Positions 33,144-41,479 of a stretch of 64,000 bases of DNA are shown here, piece after piece. Source of the DNA: Niastella sp. OAS944. GTDB lineage: Bacteria > Bacteroidota > Bacteroidia > Chitinophagales > Chitinophagaceae. The first letter of the stretch is position 1; the number at the start of each line of letters is the position of its first letter. The stretch is from contig JANUBW010000001.1 of NCBI GenBank assembly GCA_024809215.1, positions 744,001 to 808,000 of the forward strand. The letters run 5' to 3'. Below the pieces are notes generated by a model. It saw only the letters and a program-made list of their open reading frames with translations, was not told where the DNA came from and made no database searches. Both the position numbers and the translations under genes were made by a program.

Positions 33144-34605
33144 CCAACAACTCCTTCCATTCCTCATACACCACCTTATACTCTTTCTTCTTCGATGGCT
33201 CAATAACCGTCAGTGGTTTGGATTGCGTGAAAGCTTCTTTCGGTGTTTTATAAACGCCCGCACCTATACCAGCGCCAAGGGCGGCGCCTACGCTGCCATC
33301 GCAGTTATACAATTCAACCGGTACGTGGGTGGTATTTACAAATGCTTCTACAAACAGATCGCTGAGGAAGAGGTTGGCCTTGCCCGCTCTTATCACCTGT
33401 GGGTTCATGCCGTTCTCGCGCATAATATCCAGCCCGTACCGGAATGCGCAGGCAATACCCTCCTGTGCGGCGCGGAACAAATGCGCCTGTGAATGCAGGT
33501 TAAGGTCAATGTGATGAAAATGCACGCCAATGATCTGGTTGTTCAACATGCGCTCGGCGCCATTGCCAAACGGTAATACGCGTAAGCCATCGGCGCCAAT
33601 GGGCACTTTTGCCGCCTCCGCATTCATTTGCTGATAGCTGATGGCGGGCGTGAAAATATTTTTAACCCAGCGGTTCAAAATACCTGTACCATTGATACAT
33701 AACAGTACGCCCAACCGCTTTTCGTCGGTAGTATAGTTTACGTGTGCAAAAGTATTCACCCTCGATTCAGGATCATACGTTAGCTCATCGCTTACGCCAT
33801 AAATAACACCCGAGGTGCCGGCGGTTGCAGCCACTTCACCGGGTTCCAGCACATTTAACGACAGCGCATTATTGGGCTGGTCGCCGGCTTTATAAGTAAC
33901 CGGTATACCGGCGGTCAATGATAAAGAAGCGGCAATGCTTTCTTTCAGGCGGCCATGGTCTGAAAATACATCCTGCACCCTGGGTATCAGCTTGTCGTTA
34001 AAATCAAAATGCTCCATCACATCTTTGCTGATGCGGTCTTTTTTGAAGTCCCAGAAAATACCTTCCGACAGGGCAGAAATGCTGGTGGTTATTTCACCCG
34101 TCATTTTCATAGCAATGAAATCGCCGGGCAGCATGATCTTAACCGCCTTTTCATAGGTATCGGGTTCTTCTTCTTTTACCCAGGCCAGTTTTGACGCGGT
34201 GAAATTGCCGGGTGAATTCAGTAAATGTGAAAGTGCTGTTTTTTTACCAATCGCTTTGAATGCTTTATCACCAATTTCAACTGCACGGCTATCGCACCAG
34301 ATAATTGAATTGCGTAATGCCTGTTGGTTCTCATCAACCATTACAAGGCCATGCATTTGATACGAAATACCAATAGCACCAATATCGGCCGGGTTGTATG
34401 CTTTGCTTGCATGGGCTTTTTTAATAGCCTGCTGCACATGGTCCCACCACATTTCAGGCGATTGCTCGGCCCAACCTGGCTGGGGCGATATAATGGGCGA
34501 TTCTGTTTCGGGATATTGAGCTGATGCTTTGCATTGCTGGGTTTGGGCATCAACGACAGAAACTTTAATAGAAGAGGTACCTACATCAATTCCGAGGAGT
34601 AGCAT
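33127..34605 (-). CDS. xylB: xylulokinase
   Basis: FGGY-family kinase that phosphorylates D-xylulose with ATP, feeding the pentose phosphate pathway. 492 residues from the ATG at 34605 (MLLLGIDVGTSS). The frame is open further upstream, but that part (starting MAFGISFLDLGIWIL) reads through an intergenic repeat and is rejected. N-terminal ATPase motif LLGIDVGTSSIKVSVVD at 3-19, catalytic region GWAEQSPEMWW and SYQMHGLVMVD, phosphate-2 region AATAGTSGVIYGVSDE near 225, adenosine motif NCDGSVGAALGAGIGAG near the end. The last four codons and the stop come from a repeat word, so the C-terminus may differ from orthologues. Confidence 0.95.
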   Translation of the reverse strand: MLLLGIDVGTSSIKVSVVDAQTQQCKASAQYPETESPIISPQPGWAEQSPEMWWDHVQQAIKKAHASKAYNPADIGAIGISYQMHGLVMVDENQQALRNSIIWCDSRAVEIGDKAFKAIGKKTALSHLLNSPGNFTASKLAWVKEEEPDTYEKAVKIMLPGDFIAMKMTGEITTSISALSEGIFWDFKKDRISKDVMEHFDFNDKLIPRVQDVFSDHGRLKESIAASLSLTAGIPVTYKAGDQPNNALSLNVLEPGEVAATAGTSGVIYGVSDELTYDPESRVNTFAHVNYTTDEKRLGVLLCINGTGILNRWVKNIFTPAISYQQMNAEAAKVPIGADGLRVLPFGNGAERMLNNQIIGVHFHHIDLNLHSQAHLFRAAQEGIACAFRYGLDIMRENGMNPQVIRAGKANLFLSDLFVEAFVNTTHVPVELYNCDGSVGAALGAGIGAGVYKTPKEAFTQSKPLTVIEPSKKKEYKVVYEEWKELLDNVLM

Positions 34606-34998
34606 ATGGCAGTAATTAAATTCCAAGATCCAAATTCCAAGATCCAAAAAAGAAATACCAAAAGCCAAATTCCAAGAGATAGATCAAATGACAAAGGTCC
34701 TGAAATTTGAGATCTTGTATTTATTATTTGGGGTTTGTGAATTGAAATTTGAGATTTCTTTGGTTCTTGTGATTTGAAATTTGTGATTTTAAATTAGGCA
34801 GCAAGCTCGAGTGAGATCTGATTCTACGCCCTACACCTGCTGCCTTGTTAACCAAAAACCTTTATCGAAGAATCGAAATTATTGGATATTAATAAAATAG
34901 CCTACCACTTTATTTTCGAAAACCTAAACTATTTTAATATAATTGATAAGCGATATGTTTATTTTTGCTTAATATAGTGTTCATTTGAACCCAAAGGC
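34606..34998. other. divergent regulatory region xylB / AraC with AAATTCCAAGATCC repeats
   Basis: Two perfect tandem 14-mers AAATTCCAAGATCC (34618-34645) start a tract of similar words. Inverted partners ATTTGAGATCTTG, GAATTGAAATTTGAGATTT and TGATTTGAAATTTGTGATTTT occur at 34700-34790. The last 140 bases are AT-rich and hold the AraC promoter. Confidence 0.7.
34960..34967 (+). promoter_or_regulatory. TATTTTTG, likely -7 element for the AraC regulator
   Basis: TAnnTTTG match 31 bases before the ATG at 34999. A TTG at 34943 is closer (14 nt) than the usual 17-19 spacing. Confidence 0.4.
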
Positions 34999-35895
34999 AT
35001 GAAACCACTTGTTGAAAAGCTACCGCTTTCCCAAAACACCTCGTTTGTGGCGCGCACCTACCGCACGCCGCATTTTGAAGTGCCCTGGCATCAGCATATT
35101 GAATATGAGCTGATCCTGTTTCTTGAGGGCGAAGGCTCGGCCTTTATTGGTAATTATATAGGTGAGTTCAAAACCGATGATGTGTTTTTCCTGGGCAGCA
35201 ACCTGCCCCATACCTTTCAAAAAGCCCATAAAGACCTTATTACGGCAGCCGTTGTGGTTCAGTTTACCGATGACTTTTGGGGACCGGGCTTTATACAGCT
35301 GCCCGAAAGCAAGAACATTCTTAAACTGTTTTCCGTGGCCTTGCAGGGGTTGAAAATACAGGGCGCCACCCGGCAACAATTAAAGCCCCTTTTAGCCGAA
35401 CTGGAACATTTACAGGGTTTCGCCCGCATCATCAGGTTATGCGAATGCCTGCAGCTTATTGCTACCACCCATGAATATGAAACCGTAAGCACACAAGAGG
35501 TAAGTACCTTTCAGGCAAAGAACAAAGATCGTATAGACAGGATCTTCCAGTTCACCATCGATAATTTTCAGGAAAGCATTGCCCTGAGCGATGTGGCGGC
35601 TACCGCCGGAATGAGTGTTCCGGCCTTTTGCAGCTATTTTAAAAAATGTACCAAAAAGACCTATGTCGATTTCTTGAATGAAGTACGAATAGGTCATGCC
35701 TGCAAGCTGCTGATAGATACGCAAAAATCAGTGCTGGAGATAAGTTACGAAAGCGGGTTCAATACCCTGGCCAATTTCAATAAACAATTTTTGAAACTTA
35801 AACAGCTTACCCCATCGGGTTTCAGGAAGAAGTTTCGTATTCAGGAGCAGGAAGCGTATTTGCCGGATGAGAACAGGATATTAAATGAGGAATGA
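34999..35895 (+). CDS. AraC-family transcriptional regulator, probable xylose regulator
   Basis: Cytoplasmic regulator of 298 residues. An N-terminal cupin-like sensor domain (about 20-110) shows FEVPWHQHIEYELILFLEGEGSAFIGNYIGEF, and C-terminal AraC helix-turn-helix pairs cover about 190-285: SIALSDVAATAGMSVPAFCSYFKKCTKKTYVDFLNEVRIGHACKLL, then VLEISYESGFNTLANFNKQF, listed by motif (SDVAATAGMS, SGFNTLANFNKQFL). The Phe-x-x-Phe-Lys pattern and position divergent from xylB-xylA-transporter suggest it controls them in response to xylose. This target assignment is by neighbourhood only. Confidence 0.88.
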   Translation: MKPLVEKLPLSQNTSFVARTYRTPHFEVPWHQHIEYELILFLEGEGSAFIGNYIGEFKTDDVFFLGSNLPHTFQKAHKDLITAAVVVQFTDDFWGPGFIQLPESKNILKLFSVALQGLKIQGATRQQLKPLLAELEHLQGFARIIRLCECLQLIATTHEYETVSTQEVSTFQAKNKDRIDRIFQFTIDNFQESIALSDVAATAGMSVPAFCSYFKKCTKKTYVDFLNEVRIGHACKLLIDTQKSVLEISYESGFNTLANFNKQFLKLKQLTPSGFRKKFRIQEQEAYLPDENRILNEE

Positions 35896-35904
35896 GAAAT
35901 GGAA

Positions 35905-36091
35905 TACAGGGTTAACAGGTTGACAAGTTAACAGGTTGACAAGGAGTTGAAGAGTTAACAAGTTGACTGGTTAACGAGGAAAGGCGTAGCGATGGAAGCC
36001 TTACAAAACTTACAACTGAATAACTGAACCACTCAGAACACTGAACTGTGAACTATGAACAATGAACTAAGAACTAAAAACTAAGAACAAT
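35905..36091. repeat. ~210-bp composite short-word element, copy 2, ending in queG
   Basis: Modules as at 19575-19795 but on the opposite strand. GTTAACA/GTTGACA octamers fill 35910-35975, then GGCGTAGCGATGGAAGCC and ACTTACAACTGAATAACTGAA. It ends with eight in-phase heptamers at 36036-36091: GAACACT, GAACTGT, GAACTAT, GAACAAT, GAACTAA twice, AAACTAA, GAACAAT. The last heptamer overlaps the first open codon region of queG. Confidence 0.88.
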
Positions 36092-37025
36092 CAACTACAC
36101 GATACAACATACCCAACAGATCAAAAGATTCATAAGAGAACTTGGTTTTGATTTCTGCGGCATCGCCCGCGCCCAACAACTCGATGAAGATGCGCGGCGG
36201 CTTGAGCAATGGCTGAACAAGGGCCTGCATGGCAACATGCAATACATGGAGAATTATTTCGATCTGCGTATAGACCCTACCAAACTGGTGCCTGGCGCCC
36301 GTTCGGTGATCACGGTGCTGATGAACTACTATCCGCAACAAACCCAACAGGAAGGCACACCCAATATTTCAAAATATGCTTGGGGGAATGATTATCATGA
36401 AGTGATAAAGAAAAAACTACACACCTTACTGGCGCTTATCAACGAACATATTGGCGAAGTACAGGGCCGCGGCTTCGTTGATTCGGCCCCGGTACTGGAA
36501 CGCAGCTGGGCGCATAAAAGCGGACTGGGCTGGATAGGCAAGAACGGAAACCTGATAAACAAACAACAAGGTTCTTTCTTTTTTATTGCCACTCTCATTG
36601 TTGACCTCGAGCTGGAGTACGACGATCCTATTGCCAAAGATTATTGCGGCAGCTGTCGCAAGTGTATAGAAGCCTGCCCTACCGGCGCCATTACCGAAGG
36701 CAAAGTGATCAATGGCAGCCAGTGTATTTCTTATTATACCATCGAATTAAAAGACCTGCTGCTGCCCGATGATAAAAAAGGACAGTTTGCCGACTGGATG
36801 TTTGGCTGCGATGTTTGCCAGGATGTATGCCCCTGGAACCGCTTCGCCAAACCTACAAGCGAAGCGGGTTTTACGCCCATACCTGAAATTCTCAACTTCA
36901 CTACCAAAGAATGGGAATCACTTACAGAAGACGCGTTTAAACAGATCTTCCGTCACTCACCTTTAAAGCGGGCTAAATTCCAGGGTATACAGAGAAATGT
37001 AAAGTTTATTAAGTTAACAAGTTGA
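36090..37025 (+). CDS. queG: epoxyqueuosine reductase (no standard start codon)
   Basis: Cobalamin and iron-sulfur enzyme that reduces epoxyqueuosine to queuosine in tRNA, the last step of the pathway. About 311 residues if read from ATC at 36090. Homology clearly begins before the first ATG (36237): IKRFIRELGFDFCGIARA and ARRLEQWLNKGLHGNMQYMENYFD are normal QueG N-terminal sequence. Yet no ATG, GTG or TTG occurs between the in-frame stop at 36075 and 36237. Two ferredoxin-type clusters are visible, CGSCRKCIEACPTGA and CDVCQDVCPWN, and the active-site segment is DSAPVLERSWAHKSGLGWIGKN. The stop (TGA) comes from a GTTAACAAGTTGAC repeat word. Start coordinate is a guess; ATA at 36102 or ATC at 36120 are alternatives. 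Confidence 0.85.
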   Translation: MNYTIQHTQQIKRFIRELGFDFCGIARAQQLDEDARRLEQWLNKGLHGNMQYMENYFDLRIDPTKLVPGARSVITVLMNYYPQQTQQEGTPNISKYAWGNDYHEVIKKKLHTLLALINEHIGEVQGRGFVDSAPVLERSWAHKSGLGWIGKNGNLINKQQGSFFFIATLIVDLELEYDDPIAKDYCGSCRKCIEACPTGAITEGKVINGSQCISYYTIELKDLLLPDDKKGQFADWMFGCDVCQDVCPWNRFAKPTSEAGFTPIPEILNFTTKEWESLTEDAFKQIFRHSPLKRAKFQGIQRNVKFIKLTS

Positions 37026-37215
37026 CGGGTTAACAAGGGTTTCTGTGCAGCAGCTAGATCAATAGTTTAAAGGTTGATACAGGTGATAGAGTTGACAGAG
37101 GGTTTCAGTGCGACATGTTTACAGATAGTTTACAGGTTGTTTAGTACCTGGTCTGCGAAGCTGTATTCGCTTATAGCTTGCAGCTTACAGCTTATAGCTG
37201 TATTCTGTATTTGCT
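37010..37215. repeat. short-word tract after queG (GTTAACAAGTTGAC and GCTTATA units)
   Basis: It starts inside queG with AAGTTAACAAGTTGACGGG. Then GGGTTTCTGTGCAGCAG (shared with the glnS tract), GGTTGATACAGGTGATAGAGTTGACAG-type words, and four in-phase heptamers GCTTATA, GCTTGCA, GCTTACA, GCTTATA at 37169-37196. It ends between convergent genes. Confidence 0.8.
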
Positions 37216-37233
37216 TTGGGCTTTCAGCTGTAT

Positions 37234-37830
37234 TCAAAACTGAAAACCCAGCTTCATGCTATACCGGTGCAGGTAGCTCTTTACCGTTATATAGCTGTCG
37301 TTACAGCGTGCTGTAGGGCACTCCCAGATATACCTGTAATCGTACTTTACATATTTATAGCTATAACCGGCGCTGATAACCCAGCGGTCCTTTCCAAAAA
37401 AACCAAACCTATATCCTATGCCAACATCAGTATACATGCTGCCATCGTTATACGTATTCTCGTACCATTCATTTAATTTGTCTTTTTTATCGCGCAAAAA
37501 ATGATACCCAACATCGGCATACAGGAACGGGGTTTGCTTTTTCTTCAGCAGATCTTTTCGCACATCGAGGAACACCGGAAAACCCGAACGATAGTAACCA
37601 TCGAACCCTACGCCCACTCCCGCAAACCAGGTTTTATATTTAATACCGTTAATAGATTGCAATGTGAGATAAGCTCCTTTGGCACCGTTCAACACCCCAG
37701 CCTGATTGATAGAGCTGAAAGAACAGGAACAGCCTTTTTTGGCCGGCTGTTCCTGTTTTGCTTCCTGTGCACTGGCTGTATAAATTGACCCGGTAACAAA
37801 TACGAATAGTAGCAGTAGTGTTTTTTGCAT
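37234..37830 (-). CDS. small outer-membrane beta-barrel-like protein
   Basis: 198 residues. Signal peptide about 1-21 (LLLLFVFVTGSIYTASA). A Cys-rich patch (KKGCSCSFSS) follows. The rest is alternating amphipathic strands with aromatic ends: GAYLTLQSINGIKYKTWFAGVGVGFDGYY, TPFLYADVGYHFL, SMYTDVGIGYRFGFF, RWVISAGYSYKYVKYDYRY, and a final strand RYSMKLGFQF ending in Phe, as in outer-membrane barrels recognised by the BAM complex. Probably an eight-stranded barrel. It follows the LVIVD gene by 9 bases, so the two are one transcript. Confidence 0.78.
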   Translation of the reverse strand: MQKTLLLLFVFVTGSIYTASAQEAKQEQPAKKGCSCSFSSINQAGVLNGAKGAYLTLQSINGIKYKTWFAGVGVGFDGYYRSGFPVFLDVRKDLLKKKQTPFLYADVGYHFLRDKKDKLNEWYENTYNDGSMYTDVGIGYRFGFFGKDRWVISAGYSYKYVKYDYRYIWECPTARCNDSYITVKSYLHRYSMKLGFQF

Positions 37831-37839
37831 AACCGGATT

Positions 37840-39114
37840 TTATTCTACTTTCGGGTTCAAACCTATTTTACTTAACAAACGAATGTTATTGACATTGGAA
37901 TAATCAAACTGGTATAAACCATCTTTAGCCACTACCAATGCCCTGCTGTTAAAGGCAATTACATCATAGGTTTCCATACCATCTATCTTTTTTAGCAGCG
38001 TAAGATTGTTGGCATCGGTAGCGTCATACACTTTAACGCCGTCTTTTCCGTCACATATAAATAACACATTTCCTTCTTTACCCAAACCAAAGGGATTGGT
38101 AAGAGGATATGCTTTTATTAAAGAAGGACTTGCAAGATTTGTAATATCAACCACTTCCAGCTGATTCAACGTATTGCCACAGGGCGTACCTGAGCGTAGC
38201 GTAACCCAGGCCTTTGTATCATCTGCTATAACAGGGTCGCAGCTACGGGCATGGGTAAACTGACCCTGCCTAACCGGACTGCCGGGTGTTGAAACGTCAT
38301 AGATGAACATGCCCTGTGTAGCCCCTATGAATAATTTGTTTTTAAATGGATAGATGGTCTCAATAACCTGGTTATTGGCTATCACCGTTTTGTTTACAAA
38401 CTTAGGTGCCCGGGGATTGGCAATATTGAACGCATACAGTTCATTTGTTGATACCGTATATAAATAATTGTTCAACAAAGTGATGCGCGCCATAGAACCA
38501 CCCATACCAACACTGCTTTTTGAAGGCTGGGCAGCAGCATAAGAAGAAGAGCTAAGAAAATCATAATACACAGGGCCCGGATTACGGTTGTATGGCACTG
38601 TTGTATCATGGCGGATCCAGTCTACCGTTACTTTAACGGAATCATTATTAGGCCTGGGGCCTGTATAACCATAATAAATGCTGCGGTAAGGGAATGCATT
38701 ATCGGCAAAATTAATAGCCTTTATATTTAGGGGATCGCTGATATCGAACGTTACCAGATCGCTGTATGAATCGGCAAACAATATATTACCCTGCGCCGCC
38801 AGATCTTCATTACCAGGAATTGGTATGAAACCGATATTCTTTGGCGATGCAGGCTGACTGTTATCTATCACATGAATACCTTCATTGATCTCGTTCAGGA
38901 AAATGTAATTGCCATTAATGTAGATCTTTCCGGGATTTTTCAATGCGCGTGCCGGACGGCTTTTCATCTCATTGCGCACTTCGGGAAGTAATTTATAAAC
39001 CGGTGTATAAAAGGTATAGGTTTTTGTTGTTTTCTCTTTATCGCAACCAGACAAAGAGACGGTCAGTATTACAGTCATCATCAACTGTAACACCAGCAAT
39101 GTTTGCCGTTTCAT
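37840..39114 (-). CDS. LVIVD-repeat beta-propeller lipoprotein
   Basis: Exported lipoprotein of 424 residues; the signal ends in TVSLSGC (Cys at about 24) followed by DKEKTT. The body is a series of LVIVD-type blades: GIHVIDNSQPASPKNIGFIPIPG, DLVTFDISDPLNIKAINF, ELYAFNIANPRAPKFVNKT, GMFIYDVSTPGSPVRQGQF, QLEVVDITNLASPSLIKAYPL and GVKVYDATDANNLTLLKKI. Such proteins form surface or periplasmic propellers of unknown ligand. The gene is 75 bases after the barrel protein gene (39190) on the same strand and 9 bases before the small barrel gene. Confidence 0.85.
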   Translation of the reverse strand: MKRQTLLVLQLMMTVILTVSLSGCDKEKTTKTYTFYTPVYKLLPEVRNEMKSRPARALKNPGKIYINGNYIFLNEINEGIHVIDNSQPASPKNIGFIPIPGNEDLAAQGNILFADSYSDLVTFDISDPLNIKAINFADNAFPYRSIYYGYTGPRPNNDSVKVTVDWIRHDTTVPYNRNPGPVYYDFLSSSSYAAAQPSKSSVGMGGSMARITLLNNYLYTVSTNELYAFNIANPRAPKFVNKTVIANNQVIETIYPFKNKLFIGATQGMFIYDVSTPGSPVRQGQFTHARSCDPVIADDTKAWVTLRSGTPCGNTLNQLEVVDITNLASPSLIKAYPLTNPFGLGKEGNVLFICDGKDGVKVYDATDANNLTLLKKIDGMETYDVIAFNSRALVVAKDGLYQFDYSNVNNIRLLSKIGLNPKVE

Positions 39115-39189
39115 AAGTTTAGCGTTTTATTAACTGACAAACCGCATGAAACAACCGTTGCCTTCAACCGAAATTTTGGAGAAAATAAT

Positions 39190-40911
39190 TTACAGTCGGC
39201 CCAGCAACATTTTAAAGCTGATACCGGTAGACCAAATATATTGTCCTTTTGAAATATCTTTCTTAACCAGACCGTTGAGAGAATACCGAAGATCGGGTCC
39301 AATCCAAATAGGGTGTTTGCTTTTTTGCAACAGACCTACGCTTAAACCGGTAACAAAGTTGAATTGCGTTTTATTGAAAAGACTATTATCCTCATAATAA
39401 ACGCCTTTTACGCCTTCGTAATGCAATGCATCGGCCGAGAACATGCGGCCAATAGACACACCACCTTCAAATACAATCGGCGGCATTCTTCTGCCTTTAT
39501 TTATTTGCCAGTACAGCAGTACAGGAACTTCTATATAATGAAAGCGATAGCGTTTTTTCTGACTGTAATATACCAGTCCGTTGCCCTGCCCCTGAATACT
39601 GGCATAGGTGCCACGGAGGGTATCAACATAACCCGGACTTTCAAAATACTTGTCAACTACTTTAAGCGTATTGGCGCCTATATTAACTGTTATGGGTGCA
39701 TCGAATGCTTTACCTACATTGGTATTTACGCTCATATAGGAGTACTCTAACCCAACCGATACTTTAAGCCGCGGCGATATAGTACGTTGTATAAATACGC
39801 CAAACGAAGTTGAAAAATCAGGTTGAATAGGAGAAGCCACCTTTACTGGTGTAACCCCAGCCGCAACATTCAGGAACTGGTTGTTACCAGCAGCGGGGGT
39901 ACTGTAGCTTCGGTTTGCCAGGTCTTCGGCATATGATTTTTGCGTGCCCAGCAATCCTTTTAACTGAAATAGTTTACTAACTGAAATGCGGGAATAACCT
40001 GCATCTGCTTTTACCCCCCAATGCCATACAGAAGCTTTTTTGCGTTGAATGGGCATGGCTGCTATTGCATTGGCGCTTGTAGCCGAATCGGGCAACAGGG
40101 CATTCAATGATATATTGTTGAATGGCTCAGTGGTAGCTTTATTGGTGGTAATGGAATCTACATTATGGGCTGCCAGTGCAGGAATGGTTGTGCTCAGCAC
40201 ATCGGATTGCGAGGCAGGCTCAACATCTGTAAGAACCAGCTGATCTACAGGATGAACCTCACCAGCTTCTTCTGTTTTCGGTGATGTTTTCTTTTTGTTC
40301 TTATTGTTATGCTTTATTGTTGTTGTAATATTATTCCTTGTGGTTAAAGGAGTGGTAGTGGCCTTCCCCCGGCCCTCCCGGCCAGTCGGGACAAGCTCTC
40401 CGGTGGAGGGGGAGGTTGGCAAGATCGCTACTTTATTCGGCATTGTTGCGTTGCCGGATTCATTGCCGATTGCTTCCGCTTTCAGGCGGGACCGATTGCC
40501 GGCAGATGCAGTTGCTTCCGCAGGTGGTATTTCACCAGGCTCATTGCCGATTGCCGATTCACGATTGCCGATCGATGCTTGAGTATTAGTAGAATTAGGC
40601 GATACAGTATTGGTTGTTGAATTAGTATTAGAATTTGAAATTGAATTGGCAGAAGATGGTAAAGTGCCCGGTGTTGTTTGGGCCGTGGTTTCACCAATGG
40701 TGATTGTACGGCGGGTATTATAATGATATAATATAATGCCGCTGGTGGTTAATGTAACCAGCAGGGCGGCGCTCCATAACCACAAAAAGCGGCGACGGCG
40801 TTTTTTATCGCGGATATTTTTCTCCACCTCCATCCATACGGCATCAGAAGGGCGAAGCTTGAGCTCACCCAGCTTTTGCTGTACCTGTTTCTCAAAATCA
40901 TGGTCGGACAT
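39190..40911 (-). CDS. membrane-anchored barrel-like protein with repeat-derived linker
   Basis: 573 residues in three parts. (1) Residues 1-45 are a cytoplasmic piece (MSDHDFEKQVQQKLGELKLRPSDAVWMEVEKNI) of the size and position of an anti-sigma segment, then a TM helix (FLWLWSAALLVTLTTSGIILY). (2) A low-complexity Ser/Thr/Asn/Pro linker covers about 65-260. (3) A C-terminal beta-barrel-like region covers about 295-573 (RLKVSVGLEYSYMSVNT, YFHYIEVPVLLYWQI-like strands, final WSTGISFKMLLGRL). The start overlaps the ECF sigma gene by 14 bases, so it may control that sigma factor. Bases 40543-40570 of the linker are an in-phase array of the heptamer ATTGCCG, and 40370-40425 is palindromic GC-rich sequence, so intergenic repeats appear to have entered the gene in frame. 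Confidence 0.8.
   Translation of the reverse strand: MSDHDFEKQVQQKLGELKLRPSDAVWMEVEKNIRDKKRRRRFLWLWSAALLVTLTTSGIILYHYNTRRTITIGETTAQTTPGTLPSSANSISNSNTNSTTNTVSPNSTNTQASIGNRESAIGNEPGEIPPAEATASAGNRSRLKAEAIGNESGNATMPNKVAILPTSPSTGELVPTGREGRGKATTTPLTTRNNITTTIKHNNKNKKKTSPKTEEAGEVHPVDQLVLTDVEPASQSDVLSTTIPALAAHNVDSITTNKATTEPFNNISLNALLPDSATSANAIAAMPIQRKKASVWHWGVKADAGYSRISVSKLFQLKGLLGTQKSYAEDLANRSYSTPAAGNNQFLNVAAGVTPVKVASPIQPDFSTSFGVFIQRTISPRLKVSVGLEYSYMSVNTNVGKAFDAPITVNIGANTLKVVDKYFESPGYVDTLRGTYASIQGQGNGLVYYSQKKRYRFHYIEVPVLLYWQINKGRRMPPIVFEGGVSIGRMFSADALHYEGVKGVYYEDNSLFNKTQFNFVTGLSVGLLQKSKHPIWIGPDLRYSLNGLVKKDISKGQYIWSTGISFKMLLGRL
40543..40570. repeat. ATTGCCG heptamer array inside a coding region
   Basis: ATTGCCG, ATTGCCG, ATTCACG, ATTGCCG in phase, followed by ATCGATG. 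More single copies lie at about 40462-40500. It encodes the IGNRESAIGN part of the linker on the minus strand. Confidence 0.85.
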
Positions 40912-41479
40912 ACGATTCCTTTTTTATTTCAACACCTGTTTTTTTTAACCAGCTGATCAATAATGCTCGCGCACGGGCATATTGTGACCGGGAAGTTCCT
41001 TCGTTAATACCAAGCATTTTTCCGATTTCTACATGTGAAAAGCCTTCAACAGCATGCAGGTTAAATACAGTTTGATAACCAGCCGGTAATTGGCGAATAA
41101 GTTCTGCCAGGTCTTTGGCTTGCAATGTCACTTCCGGGTTATCATCTGACACCGGGTGCAGCGTCGTTTCTGTAAAGGATAGTTCGGTTTGGTAGCGGCT
41201 GTTCTTTTTGAGATAGTTTAAAGCTGTATTCACCATGATCCGGCGAATCCAGCCACCCAGCTCTCCTTCAAACTTAAACTGGTGCAGGTTGCGGAATATT
41301 TTTATAAACCCTTCCTGCAAAACATCTTCTGCATCGGTAACAGACTTGGTATAGCGATAGCACACCCCTAACATACTCTCAGCAAAATGCTCGTAGAGCT
41401 GTCGTTGGGCTTCCGGCAGCCCCTTCAAACAATCTTTTACCAGCCTGTTATAATCCATTTCTTGTACTGTGGTTGACAA
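40898..41479 (-). CDS. ECF-type RNA polymerase sigma factor
   Basis: Sigma-70 family, extracytoplasmic-function type, 193 residues. Region 2 covers about 12-80 (EAQRQLYEHFAESMLGVCYRY, DAEDVLQEGFIKIFRNLHQFKFEGELGGWIRRIMVNTALNYLKK). Region 4 covers about 125-180 (LPAGYQTVFNLHAVEGFSHVEIGKMLGINEGTSRSQYARARALL), with the HTH IGKMLGINEGTSRSQ. The downstream gene overlaps by 14 bases and encodes a membrane protein with a cytoplasmic N-terminus, the probable anti-sigma partner. A 350-base repeat-rich gap separates it from the thioredoxin gene upstream. Confidence 0.95.
   Translation of the reverse strand: MSTTVQEMDYNRLVKDCLKGLPEAQRQLYEHFAESMLGVCYRYTKSVTDAEDVLQEGFIKIFRNLHQFKFEGELGGWIRRIMVNTALNYLKKNSRYQTELSFTETTLHPVSDDNPEVTLQAKDLAELIRQLPAGYQTVFNLHAVEGFSHVEIGKMLGINEGTSRSQYARARALLISWLKKTGVEIKKESYVRP

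Noticed and set aside
34606-34668. Longer N-terminus for xylulokinase
   Set aside because: The extra 21 codons read through tandem AAATTCCAAGATCC repeats; FGGY homology begins at the ATG at 34605.
35905-36091. CRISPR array
   Set aside because: Units are 7-8 bp without unique spacers, and no cas gene is present; the same holds for the other tracts.
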